Below, one piece after another: positions 1-7,048 of a stretch of DNA of 10,066 nt. Origin of the DNA: Desulfobacterales bacterium. GTDB lineage: Bacteria; Desulfobacterota; Desulfobacteria; Desulfobacterales; Desulfosalsimonadaceae. The DNA lies in NCBI GenBank assembly GCA_007135795.1, contig SLIE01000406.1:1-10066 (forward strand), written 5' to 3'. The notes below the pieces were generated by a model. It had not been told where the DNA came from, did no database searches, and saw only the letters and a list, made by a program, of their open reading frames with translations. The translations under genes and the position numbers were made by a program. Position 1 is the first letter of the stretch. Each line of letters opens with the position of its first letter.

Positions 1-1073
1 GGTTCATACCCCATGGCGGTGATCGCGGCAGTAAGTCTTGGTGCATAACCGTGATGATCCGCACCCCATACGTCGATTACCTGGTCATACCCCCGATCAT
101 ACTTGTCTTTGTGATAAGCGATGTCCGATGCGAAATAAGTCGTTTGCCCGTTGCCGCGCACGATCACCCGGTCTTTTTCATCCCCGAACAAGGAGGCTTT
201 GAACCAGACAGCCCCGTCGGCTTCGTAGGCCAGTTCTTTTTTTCTCAGCATCTGTATTGATTCCTCGACTTTCCCGGAATCATACAGACTTTGTTCGGAA
301 AACCACGTTTCAAACTCAATGCCCAGTCCGGAGAGATCTTCCCGGATATTGGTGAGAATTTTGTCAGCAGCGTAGCGTGATGCGGTCTCAATGGCGGTTT
401 CTTCGTCCATGGCAAAAAAGGTTTCTTTTTGCTCGTCCATTAGCGATTGCGCAATATCGTAGATGTATTTTCCCTGGTAGGCATCCTCCGGGAACTCGGG
501 TTTTTCCCCGCCAAGTTCCCGGCAGCGCAGGTAGACGGATTTGCCCAGTGTCCTGATCTGGCGGCCGGCGTCGTTTACGTAATATTCCCGGTCAGTGACA
601 TAGCCACAGAAATTCAGAATCGATGCAATCGCGTCCCCCACCACGGCACCGCGGCCGTGCCCCACGTGCAAGGGGCCGGTGGGATTGGCGCTTACGAACT
701 CAACCTGTACCCGTCGACCCCTGCCGAGATTGACAGCACCGAAAAAGGCGCCTTGTTCGTGGACGGCCTTTATAACCGGGTGCCAGGCAGCAGGAGAAAT
801 AAAAAAATTGATAAAACCGGGACCGGCGATTTGTGTTTTGCTGATGATATTGTCAGGATCTGAAATATGCCGGATTATGGCTTCGGCGATTTTCCGGGGA
901 GGCATTTTCTGGACGGACGCCCCGATCAGGGCGACATTTGTTGAAAAATCACCGTGCGAGAGGACCTTTGGCGCTTCAATAGAGATTGTCCCGAAATCAT
1001 CGGAATTCAGTTCTTTTGCCGCGTAGGCATCCTGTGCTGCTTTGTGCACTATTTCTTCAAGTTTCTTTTTCAT
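1..1073 (-). CDS. argS: Arginyl-tRNA synthetase, N-terminal part (cut by left window edge)
   Basis: This is a class I aminoacyl-tRNA synthetase that charges tRNA-Arg with arginine in the cytoplasm. About 357 N-terminal residues are visible and the reading frame runs off the left edge without a stop. Residues 1-115 look like the ArgS N-terminal tRNA-contact domain, with GPGFINFFIS near residue 84. The class I signature follows as SANPTGPLHVGHGRG at about 128-142, where HVGH (136-139) is the HIGH-type ATP-binding motif. Further on come YYVNDAGRQI and DVWGADHHGYAPR, both typical of ArgS. The KMSKS-type motif and the anticodon-binding domain lie outside the window. The start is firm: ATG at 1073 has an in-frame TAA two codons upstream (1079-1077). 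No good Shine-Dalgarno sequence precedes it; the leader there is very A+T rich. A candidate promoter lies about 160 bases upstream. Confidence 0.97.
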   Translation of the reverse strand, partial: MKKKLEEIVHKAAQDAYAAKELNSDDFGTISIEAPKVLSHGDFSTNVALIGASVQKMPPRKIAEAIIRHISDPDNIISKTQIAGPGFINFFISPAAWHPVIKAVHEQGAFFGAVNLGRGRRVQVEFVSANPTGPLHVGHGRGAVVGDAIASILNFCGYVTDREYYVNDAGRQIRTLGKSVYLRCRELGGEKPEFPEDAYQGKYIYDIAQSLMDEQKETFFAMDEETAIETASRYAADKILTNIREDLSGLGIEFETWFSEQSLYDSGKVEESIQMLRKKELAYEADGAVWFKASLFGDEKDRVIVRGNGQTTYFASDIAYHKDKYDRGYDQVIDVWGADHHGYAPRLTAAITAMGYE

Positions 1074-1231
1074 TATTTATAATATTTTACAAAGGGTTGA
1101 AGTCGGATCGAAAAATCGTCGGCTCGGATATGAAACGGTTAAACGTCGGATTACTGGATTTCCCGGTGTTCTAAAAATGGCGATTTATTCGAATCTGCAT
1201 CAGAATCGATTTTTCCATTCAAGATTGACAC

Positions 1232-1260
1232 TTTTTAAATATTTTTGTTGCTGAAGTCAA
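1232..1260 (-). promoter_or_regulatory. Candidate sigma-70 promoter for argS
   Basis: Read on the minus strand, TTGACT (1260-1255) is followed by a 17-base spacer and TAAAAA (1237-1232). This matches the consensus at 5 of 6 and 4 of 6 positions with ideal spacing. Transcription would start near 1225 and leave a leader of about 150 bases before the argS ATG at 1073. I saw no T-box or other known leader element in it. The weak -10 makes this a plausible but unproven call. Confidence 0.42.
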
Positions 1261-1351
1261 GCTTCCATTCCTGATTCAGTTTTGTGTCGCAGGAGGGTCG
1301 GGTTTATCTCGGCAGCAAAAACCTTCGGAGGATTCATTCGGTCGGCGCATT

Positions 1352-2014
1352 TCAACTGCTACGGATCAGGTGATCAAGCGTATTGATGAGGTCGGCGATT
1401 CTGCCGCGGTGCGCAGGGGGTACCATCAATGCCGGTATGGGGTGATTGGGAGTGACATTGCAGGTTTCGGGAATTTTCTCGTTTCCGGAGGACAGGTAGA
1501 TCAATACGTCGCCCATGTTGCCAAAATAACCGTCCTGATCGAGGTGTTCGATAAATTGCAGAAACACGGTATTCAGGGTCAGGGTATAGTCGTCTATTTC
1601 GGCGTAGCCGTTTTGGTCGCATTTCGTAGTAGAGATCATGCACCTGCACCCGAAAGGGCGAACCGGGTAAATGCGACAGGCATTGTTTTCAAGAAAGGGG
1701 CAAATTCCGGTTTGATCACCTGTTTCGTCGTCAACGGGGGTGTCAGTGGCCGTGCGGCATGCCGCCACATACGCATTGGTACTCAAGCGAGGTTTAAACC
1801 GCGGGACGTTATTGTCAAAGAGTTCGGAGATTGGGTCGGTGACAATCTTTTTTGAAACAGCATCCAGTATCAGCAGGCCTTCAAGCCGGGTCATGGTTAC
1901 ACTGGTGGTGCAGCAATCCGAGCAGTATTTGTGGCAGGCGATAGCGGCGTTTTCAGTTTGTTTCTCATAAAGACTGTAAATTTCACATAATGTTTCCATC
2001 TGTCTGTTAGTCAT
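1352..2014 (-). CDS. YkgJ-family cysteine-cluster protein (putative metal-binding)
   Basis: A 220-residue protein of the YkgJ (UPF0153) cysteine-cluster family, whose members are predicted to bind zinc or an iron-sulfur centre; their reaction is unknown. The first cluster is C27, C31, C34 and C35 in a CHKYCSDCC arrangement. The second is C105-PFLENNAC113-RIYPVRPFGC123-RC125, which is the family signature (cysteine, hydrophobic-leucine, cysteine, IYPVRP, cysteine-arginine). Another cysteine sits at 132. No signal peptide or membrane segment is apparent, so it is probably cytoplasmic. The start at ATG 2014 has AAGG four bases upstream, which is rather close; M6 is an alternative. It follows the lytic transglycosylase gene after 24 bases and is probably co-transcribed from that gene's promoter. 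The family call is secure and the function is not. Confidence 0.88.
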   Translation of the reverse strand: MTNRQMETLCEIYSLYEKQTENAAIACHKYCSDCCTTSVTMTRLEGLLILDAVSKKIVTDPISELFDNNVPRFKPRLSTNAYVAACRTATDTPVDDETGDQTGICPFLENNACRIYPVRPFGCRCMISTTKCDQNGYAEIDDYTLTLNTVFLQFIEHLDQDGYFGNMGDVLIYLSSGNEKIPETCNVTPNHPIPALMVPPAHRGRIADLINTLDHLIRSS

Positions 2015-2038
2015 AATGCCTTTTTCTGTTATGCGTTT

Positions 2039-2671
2039 CTACTGGGTGTGAGTCATATGGTCATAATAGGACAGTACGCGCTTGACGTATTCTCGGGTTT
2101 CCCGGAAAGGGGGGATATCTTCGTAACGGTCCACCGCCGTTGGTCCGGCATTGTATGCGGCAAGTGCCAGGTGAAGGTTCTGATCGTAGCGATCCATGAG
2201 ATACCTCAGGTAACGGGTGCCTGCAAGGATATTTTCCTCAGGATCAAACGCGTTTGCAATGCCAAATGATTCGAAATTGGCGGGCATGATCTGCATCAAC
2301 CCCTGGGCGCCGGCATGGGAGACCGCCATGGGGTTGAACCCGGATTCAGCTTTGATGATGGCTTTCACCAGCGCAAAGTCGACCTGGTGAATTCTTGCCG
2401 CTTGCTGGATGACAGGGTCAAAGGAATTGTTCGAGGGCCTTCTCGGCGACGAAGACGGTTTGATAAAATTTAGTTCCGACGGAATGTAATAATCTACAGT
2501 GGGAACATTTGAATAAAAATGGTTGCCGTCTTTATCAATATAAAAGTAGATCTCCGGTTCAGCGTTGCATGGGTAAGGTGCCATCATTATAATGAAGAAC
2601 AACGAAGCAAGTAGTTGCGTAATGGAAAAAAAATTCCGATTTTTTTCGGTTGTTTTAAGTTCTGAATCCAA
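2039..2671 (-). CDS. Periplasmic lytic transglycosylase (SLT domain) with DUF4124-like N-terminus
   Basis: This 210-residue enzyme should cleave the MurNAc-GlcNAc bond of peptidoglycan to give 1,6-anhydro ends, acting in the periplasm. Residues 14-37 form a hydrophobic signal sequence with a likely signal peptidase I site after CNA37; no lipobox is seen. Residues 38-57 (IYFYIDKDGNHFYSN) resemble the short DUF4124 module often placed before SLT domains. The SLT domain spans about 84-205: the catalytic glutamate is E109 in AIIKAESGFNP, followed by SHAGAQGLMQIMP (118-130) and AAYNAGP (171-177). The annotated start is TTG at 2671, with GGAAA about nine bases upstream. The next ATG codons lie inside the signal sequence, and an in-frame TAA at 2713-2711 limits extension. 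The start is uncertain because a better-initiated frame overlaps it (see 2587-2748). A strong promoter lies upstream and the YkgJ gene follows. Confidence 0.93.
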   Translation of the reverse strand: MDSELKTTEKNRNFFSITQLLASLFFIIMMAPYPCNAEPEIYFYIDKDGNHFYSNVPTVDYYIPSELNFIKPSSSPRRPSNNSFDPVIQQAARIHQVDFALVKAIIKAESGFNPMAVSHAGAQGLMQIMPANFESFGIANAFDPEENILAGTRYLRYLMDRYDQNLHLALAAYNAGPTAVDRYEDIPPFRETREYVKRVLSYYDHMTHTQ

Positions 2672-2748
2672 AGTCGAATTTCCGGCAATTTGAGGTTCAA
2701 AGTTCGTTGTTTAAACAACCCGTATTCTTTTTTGTATAAACGCATCAT
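2587..2748 (-). other. Possible 53-codon leader frame overlapping the lytic transglycosylase start
   Basis: ATG ATG at 2748-2743 is preceded by AAAGGA and opens a 53-codon basic reading frame (begins MMRLYKKEYG). It runs into the first 28 codons of the transglycosylase gene in another frame. Its codons ATT TTT TTT over 2634-2626 contain the heptamer T TTT TTT, the X XXY YYZ form at which a -1 slip would move ribosomes into the transglycosylase frame just before its hydrophobic signal segment. Alternatives are a chance frame, or a one-base error or polymorphism in the T8 or A7 run so that the gene really begins at 2748. I cannot distinguish these from one sequence. Confidence 0.2.
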
Positions 2749-2821
2749 TTCCTTTTTTGAGTTAATATCAGTGCGCTTTGGGAATTGAATCGTTGATTTA
2801 TCCGTTTGTGCACTATTTAAT

Positions 2822-2849
2822 ATTATAGACAGGCTTTGCGCAACGTCAA
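2822..2849 (-). promoter_or_regulatory. Strong sigma-70 promoter for lytic transglycosylase-ykgJ unit
   Basis: On the minus strand, TTGACG (2849-2844), a 16-base spacer and a perfect TATAAT (2827-2822) match the consensus at 11 of 12 positions. The -35 box lies only 15 bases after the epmA stop codon. Initiation would fall near 2815 and leave a leader of about 145 bases before the TTG start at 2671. This separates the transglycosylase-YkgJ pair from the hyuA-deacetylase-epmA group. No terminator was found between epmA and this promoter, so read-through is possible. Confidence 0.68.
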
Positions 2850-2864
2850 ATAGTTTTGTTCTAT

Positions 2865-3836
2865 TTACTGTTTCACAGCACCGTCTTCGTCGTCTTCCGG
2901 AACAAAGGCCACCACGTCGTCTATGGCGTCTGCATCGGCCAGGATCATGATAAGACGATCCAGGCCAAGGGCGCATCCAGCGGCATTCGGCATGGTCTGC
3001 ATATCGTTTAAAAACCGGGTTGGCAGCGGGTAAACCGGTCGGTTCTCATTTTTTCTGGCAGTAAGTTCTTCCATGAAACGCCTTTGTTGAATTTCCGGAT
3101 TCGTCATCTCGGTATAACCATTACATATTTCTATGCCGGCAAGATATAGCTCAAAACGTTGCGCTGTTTCCGGGCTATTTACAACGCCTGCCGCGAGGGG
3201 GGTGTTTTCCAGTGGGTAATCGTACAGGAAGATGGGGTGTTCCCTGTCGAGTCGGGGTTCAATTTCAAATGCCAGCTTTTCTTCGAACATGTCGTTTTCA
3301 AGCGCATGTTGTGGACTCATGCCACAATATTGTTCAAATGCATCCGCTATGCGAATCTTTCGCCATGCCCCGGACAGGTCGATTGACTTGTTATTGTAGG
3401 ATATGTGATTTCCGCCCAGAACCCATATGCTGACATGACGAATTAGCGCTGCGGTCTGATCCATCAAGAATCGATAGTCCGCACCTTTTACATACCATTC
3501 GAGCATGGTAAATTCCGGCAGGTGAAACTGGCCCCTTTCGTTTTGGCGGAAGCATTTGCAGATCTGAAAAATATTTTCATAACCGGCGCAAAGCAGCCGT
3601 TTCATGTGCAATTCAGGGGAAGCCTGCAGGAAGTGATCGCCGGAAACAACTGCATCGATGTGAGGTTCGGGCGCAGGTGCTGTTAACCGGACAGGCGTTT
3701 CAATTTCAATAAAACCGCGGTCGCTGAAAAACTGCCGGACTGCGCCCTGAATTTTGTTTCGGAATACAAGGTTTTTTTTAATGTCAGCGTGTCTTGTGGT
3801 CCCCATTGGTGTCGATTTTGGTTCTGCCTGGCTCAT
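2865..3836 (-). CDS. epmA: Elongation factor P--(R)-beta-lysine ligase (PoxA/GenX/YjeA)
   Basis: A 323-residue truncated class II lysyl-tRNA synthetase relative that lacks the tRNA anticodon-binding domain. EpmA joins (R)-beta-lysine to a conserved lysine of elongation factor P, helping ribosomes through proline stretches. Motif 1 is around GFIEIETPVRL (41-51). ASPELHMKRLL (72-82) follows, motif 2 is CFRQNERGQFHLPEFTMLEW (95-114), and motif 3 is GCALGLDRLIMI (287-298). The alanine at 289 falls where EpmA proteins carry Ala and true LysRS carries Gly (GLGIGIDR), which supports the beta-lysine enzyme. Length matches the family (about 325). ATG at 3836 overlaps the deacetylase stop (ATGA), with AAGGA (3845-3841) inside the end of that gene, so translation is probably coupled. 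The enzyme partner EpmB and EF-P itself are not in the window. Confidence 0.95.
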   Translation of the reverse strand: MSQAEPKSTPMGTTRHADIKKNLVFRNKIQGAVRQFFSDRGFIEIETPVRLTAPAPEPHIDAVVSGDHFLQASPELHMKRLLCAGYENIFQICKCFRQNERGQFHLPEFTMLEWYVKGADYRFLMDQTAALIRHVSIWVLGGNHISYNNKSIDLSGAWRKIRIADAFEQYCGMSPQHALENDMFEEKLAFEIEPRLDREHPIFLYDYPLENTPLAAGVVNSPETAQRFELYLAGIEICNGYTEMTNPEIQQRRFMEELTARKNENRPVYPLPTRFLNDMQTMPNAAGCALGLDRLIMILADADAIDDVVAFVPEDDEDGAVKQ

Positions 3837-3845
3837 TTCTTCCTT
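3833..3845 (-). promoter_or_regulatory. Coupled translation junction, deacetylase stop / epmA start
   Basis: The minus-strand sequence AAGGA-AGAA-ATGA places a Shine-Dalgarno sequence (3845-3841) four bases before the epmA ATG (3836-3834). That ATG shares its last two bases with the deacetylase TGA (3835-3833). This arrangement normally means the downstream gene is translated mainly by ribosomes ending on the upstream one, which ties the amounts of the two proteins together. Confidence 0.8.
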
Positions 3846-5149
3846 ACGCGGTAGGTATCTTCCGGTCGATTCTGCAAAAATATGGCGTCAAATTTTTTTA
3901 AATCCGCCCCCTCATACCACTGATTTGCGGTCTCGATACACTCAGGGCAGGCATTTACCGGTATGTGGACGCAAAGGACATGCGCCCCCGTGTCGGCCCT
4001 GGAATCGATTTTAAATGAACCACTGCATTCCCTGCACAATTGAAGGGTTTCGAACTGGTTTTCATAGATGCCGTCGGTGTCGTAGAAAATACTGCGGCGA
4101 CGTTCATCGAACTTCTTGTCCCCGATGCGCATTGCACGGGTTTGTTCCCGATTTTGATAGGTCTTCAGTGCCCTTTGGGCTGCCATTTTAACATCTGCCG
4201 TGATCTCGGGCGTCTGTCGCAGGTTATCGGCATTGTAATCCGGTTCGCAAACATGACAATAATCGATTCCGGCCAGGGCCAGTATAATACCGACATTGAC
4301 ATACGGAAGCGCGCCTTCTATGGAATACCCCCCTTCCAGAACCGCTATGTCGGGTTTCAAAAGAGAGGTCATCCGGGCATACCCCTGGGCGCAAAAGTTC
4401 ATGTTGGTCAGTGGATCGGTGAAATGATTATCCTGGCCGGCAGAATTTACAATCAGATCGGGTTTGAAATCCTCCAGGATCGGTAGAATCGCTTCCTGTA
4501 TAACATATAAAAATCCTTCCTGCGAGGTATACGGGGGGAGCGGGATATTAAGGGTGGTACCGTAGGCATTGGGTCCCCCCGCCTCTTCCGCCGCGCCGGA
4601 TCCAGGGTAAAGGGTGCGTCCGTCCTGGTGAATGGATACAAAGAGGGTGTCTTTGTCATGCCAGTAAATATCCTGTGTGCCGTCACCGTGGTGACAATCG
4701 GTATCGATGATGGCTACCCGTTTTACACCATATGCATGCCGGAGGTGTTCGATCATGATCGCCTCGTTATTGACATTGCAGAAACCACGTCCCCCATGCA
4801 CGACGCGCATGGCATGATGCCCGGGAGGGCGGACGAGGGCAAAGCCCCGTTCGATCTTTTTATCCATGACCGCCTTGCCAATGGTCTTGGCACCCCCGGC
4901 GCTGATGAAATGGGATTCTGTCATGACTTTCCACGGATCCGGAACGCAGAAATGAACCCGTTGAACATCACTGATTTCCACCACCTCGGCCTTATATTCA
5001 TGAAGCCCGTTGATGTCGAGGAGTCCCTCTTCCATGATCTGGTCCTGGGTATACAGCAACCGTTCTTCCCTTTCCGGATGAGTGGGAGAGATTGCCCAGT
5101 CAAATGCGGGGAAGAATACAAGACCTGTTTGATGTTTTGCCTTAAGCAT
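3833..5149 (-). CDS. Histone-deacetylase-family amidohydrolase with C-terminal cysteine-rich module
   Basis: A 438-residue zinc-dependent deacylase of the arginase/deacetylase fold; relatives remove acetyl groups from lysines, polyamines or small molecules. The catalytic set is complete: tandem histidines H111-H112 in RPPGHHA, zinc ligands D151 and H153 in DTDCHHGDGTQ, D240 in SAGQDNHFTDPL, and the transition-state tyrosine Y275 in LEGGYSIEGA. The core ends near residue 310. A tail of about 130 residues follows, with CxxC pairs at C372/C375 and C401/C404 plus C393, suggesting a zinc ribbon-like fold; another CxxC sits at 298-301. ATG at 5149 has GGAG six bases upstream. No signal peptide is seen, so it is likely cytoplasmic. 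It lies 147 bases after the HyuA-type gene and its stop overlaps the epmA start by four bases. The family is certain; the substrate is unknown. Confidence 0.94.
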   Translation of the reverse strand: MLKAKHQTGLVFFPAFDWAISPTHPEREERLLYTQDQIMEEGLLDINGLHEYKAEVVEISDVQRVHFCVPDPWKVMTESHFISAGGAKTIGKAVMDKKIERGFALVRPPGHHAMRVVHGGRGFCNVNNEAIMIEHLRHAYGVKRVAIIDTDCHHGDGTQDIYWHDKDTLFVSIHQDGRTLYPGSGAAEEAGGPNAYGTTLNIPLPPYTSQEGFLYVIQEAILPILEDFKPDLIVNSAGQDNHFTDPLTNMNFCAQGYARMTSLLKPDIAVLEGGYSIEGALPYVNVGIILALAGIDYCHVCEPDYNADNLRQTPEITADVKMAAQRALKTYQNREQTRAMRIGDKKFDERRRSIFYDTDGIYENQFETLQLCRECSGSFKIDSRADTGAHVLCVHIPVNACPECIETANQWYEGADLKKFDAIFLQNRPEDTYRVRKK

Positions 5150-5296
5150 ATTGCACTCCGTGTATTAACGAATTTTATATTGTATAAGTGCCTTTCCTGG
5201 TTTGGTCGAACTCAACGCCGCATCTGTTTTAAAGACTCTGAATCCATCGTTTTCGTTTCCCCTAAGGGACCCTGAACGCCCGGTTTCGATCCAGCA

Positions 5297-6997
5297 TTAA
5301 TTTGTTTCGCGGGGTTTATTGTTTATCATGCTGGTAATTTCATTGTAATCATGCATCAGTCCGGGCCTTACTTGCATTTTAATTCGAATGTTGCGTCCGA
5401 TGAGTTGAAAATTCCGAATCATGTTGAATTCCATCTCCTCAAGGACATCGGTTTCGAACTCGCCGGGTACAGCCCCTTCTCTCAGCGCTTTTTTCACGAG
5501 CAGTTCATGCGCCATTGCCCGGACTTCAGCAATGGTTATGCGTGGATTGATCGATTCTGAAACGTTTTCTTCAGGGGCGATCGCTTTGCACCTGTAAGTG
5601 TCGACAAACAGGGTGACTTCACAGGTGGTGCGGGAAAGGGCTGTTCCAATGGCATTTGCCACGTCCCACTGGGGGACGATGTCGACCTTGAAATCGGAAA
5701 TCTTTTTAAAATGCTCTGCAAAAAACGGGGCAGGGCCGCCAAGCACCAGCAGATGACTGGGGTTTATCTGATGGCCTTCCAGGGCTTCCCGAACCGTGTA
5801 TACCGGTTTGCTGTTGATCTTTTCGACCATTTCCGCCGCTTTTCCCAGTATCAGGCGGCAGGTTTCGTCAAATATCCGGATAGCGGCCTCTTCCGGGGAA
5901 ACCCCCATTTCAGAGGCAATCGTTTGGATTCCCATGACGGCGTTTTCCAGGTTGCCGTCTTTTGCGCGTCCAAGGACAAAAAGGGCATCCGTCGGTGTGG
6001 GAACGTTTCCCCCATAGGCCATGGCCGGACCGAGGCGATCCGGGCCGATTGTCAATCCGTCGGGTCCGAAACGCACCGCGCTGTCACCACCCAATCCGAC
6101 CGAACTGGTGTGGAGCGCCCGGATCAGGGTTTTGAAATGATTGATCTCGATGCCGTTTGGAACAAGCACCGGAACACGGTTGATCAGCACGGCCATGTCC
6201 GTTGTCGTTCCGCCGATATCGAGGACAATGGTTTCCGCCGGGTCGTCGGCAAAAGCAACGGATCCCATAACGCTCGCGGCTGGCCCCGACAATATGGATT
6301 GTCCGGGGAAGTCGATGGAGGTGTCGAAATCCATTGTGCCGCCGTCCGCTTTCAGGATGAATATGGGCGCATTGATATCCTTTTCAGTCAGGGACTTCTT
6401 GACCGCTTCAAAAAAAGCTCTGTGTATGGGATAAATGGAGGCATTGAGGTATGTCGTGGCGATGCGCCTTGGAAAACTGAAATTGCCAGATACACGGTGT
6501 CCGGGAAAAATTTTTTCAAAATAGGAGTCGATAAGGTTGCAGATTTTGGTTTCGTGATCCGGGTTTCTGGTGGAAAACTTTCCGACGACACCCACATGTG
6601 AAACGCCGTCGGACACCATCTTTTGTACTGCATCCATCACCTGGGTTTCGTCAATGGATTGTATCTCCCGCCCGCTGTGATCGATTCCACCGTCCACAAT
6701 GTAAAAATGTTTGCCGATGCGATAATTGTCAGGATGAATACCGGGACCGCAGGTGACAATCATTCCGACCGCGGAAAGCTTGTCCTCGACAATCGCGTTT
6801 GTGGTCAATGTCGTGCTGAGCACGACGCGGGTGATTTGTTGCGGATCTATTTTCTCGGTAATCTTGTCAAGTCCTGTCAAGACCGTGGAAAAAAGGTTTG
6901 TTGGATCAGTTAATACCTTTACCCTGTTTTCAAGTCCTCCGGGACCTAAAAGAACAACGTCCGTATGAGTGCCGCCTACATCAAGTCCGATAATCAT
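5297..6997 (-). CDS. Hydantoinase/oxoprolinase (HyuA-like) family protein, short form
   Basis: A 566-residue ASKHA-fold protein. Family members use ATP to open cyclic amides (hydantoins, 5-oxoproline) or to activate ketones, usually with a HyuB partner. The N-terminal phosphate-binding loop is DVGGTHTDVVL (6-16), followed by STTLTTNAI (61-69) typical of Hydant_A_N. The Hydantoinase_A domain includes LKADGGTM (215-222), SGPAASVMG (237-245), a second phosphate loop VLDIGGTTTDMAV (258-270) and VGLGGDSAVR (300-309). At 566 residues it is shorter than the roughly 690 usual for HyuA, and the deficit is probably at the C-terminus. No hyuB lies in the window. ATG at 6997 has AGG eight bases upstream. 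It is the first gene of the leftward group and faces the deaminase gene across a divergent gap. Substrate unknown. Confidence 0.9.
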   Translation of the reverse strand: MIIGLDVGGTHTDVVLLGPGGLENRVKVLTDPTNLFSTVLTGLDKITEKIDPQQITRVVLSTTLTTNAIVEDKLSAVGMIVTCGPGIHPDNYRIGKHFYIVDGGIDHSGREIQSIDETQVMDAVQKMVSDGVSHVGVVGKFSTRNPDHETKICNLIDSYFEKIFPGHRVSGNFSFPRRIATTYLNASIYPIHRAFFEAVKKSLTEKDINAPIFILKADGGTMDFDTSIDFPGQSILSGPAASVMGSVAFADDPAETIVLDIGGTTTDMAVLINRVPVLVPNGIEINHFKTLIRALHTSSVGLGGDSAVRFGPDGLTIGPDRLGPAMAYGGNVPTPTDALFVLGRAKDGNLENAVMGIQTIASEMGVSPEEAAIRIFDETCRLILGKAAEMVEKINSKPVYTVREALEGHQINPSHLLVLGGPAPFFAEHFKKISDFKVDIVPQWDVANAIGTALSRTTCEVTLFVDTYRCKAIAPEENVSESINPRITIAEVRAMAHELLVKKALREGAVPGEFETDVLEEMEFNMIRNFQLIGRNIRIKMQVRPGLMHDYNEITSMINNKPRETN

Positions 6998-7048
6998 AGT
7001 AGATACCTGGTTTGTTGAAATGTTGGCCTGTTTCTGACATACGCTTGT

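Noticed and set aside
1074..1230. The argS leader as a T-box riboswitch.
   Set aside because: No T-box sequence, specifier loop or terminator/antiterminator pair could be recognised.
1042..1254. A 70-codon plus-strand frame in the gap upstream of argS.
   Set aside because: It overlaps the argS start antisense, has no ribosome-binding site of note, and its low-complexity translation reflects A+T-rich DNA.
1310..1340. Short hairpin CCT-TCGG-AGG after the ykgJ gene, as a possible terminator.
   Set aside because: The stem is only three base pairs and the T run following it on the minus strand is short; too weak to call.
5155..5200. A+T-rich stretch with TATACA/TATAAA before the deacetylase, as a promoter.
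   Set aside because: No acceptable -35 box occurs at 16-18 bases, and a sigma-54 reading (GGCAC...) lacks the TTGC half.
5220..5253. An 11-codon minus-strand frame (MDSESLKQMRR) before the deacetylase.
   Set aside because: It has no properly spaced ribosome-binding site and ends well before the deacetylase start; probably chance.
4628..5275. A 215-codon open frame on the plus strand opposite the start of the deacetylase gene.
   Set aside because: It mirrors the conserved deacetylase catalytic region and has no family motif of its own; treated as a shadow.
5255..5275. Hairpin-like CCCCTAAGGG after the hyuA-like stop, as a terminator.
   Set aside because: The stem is only three base pairs and no T run follows on the minus strand.
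5711..6601. A 296-codon open frame on the plus strand opposite the hyuA-like gene.
   Set aside because: It is antisense to a gene with intact family motifs, its translation shows no recognisable domain, and long antisense frames are common opposite such genes.
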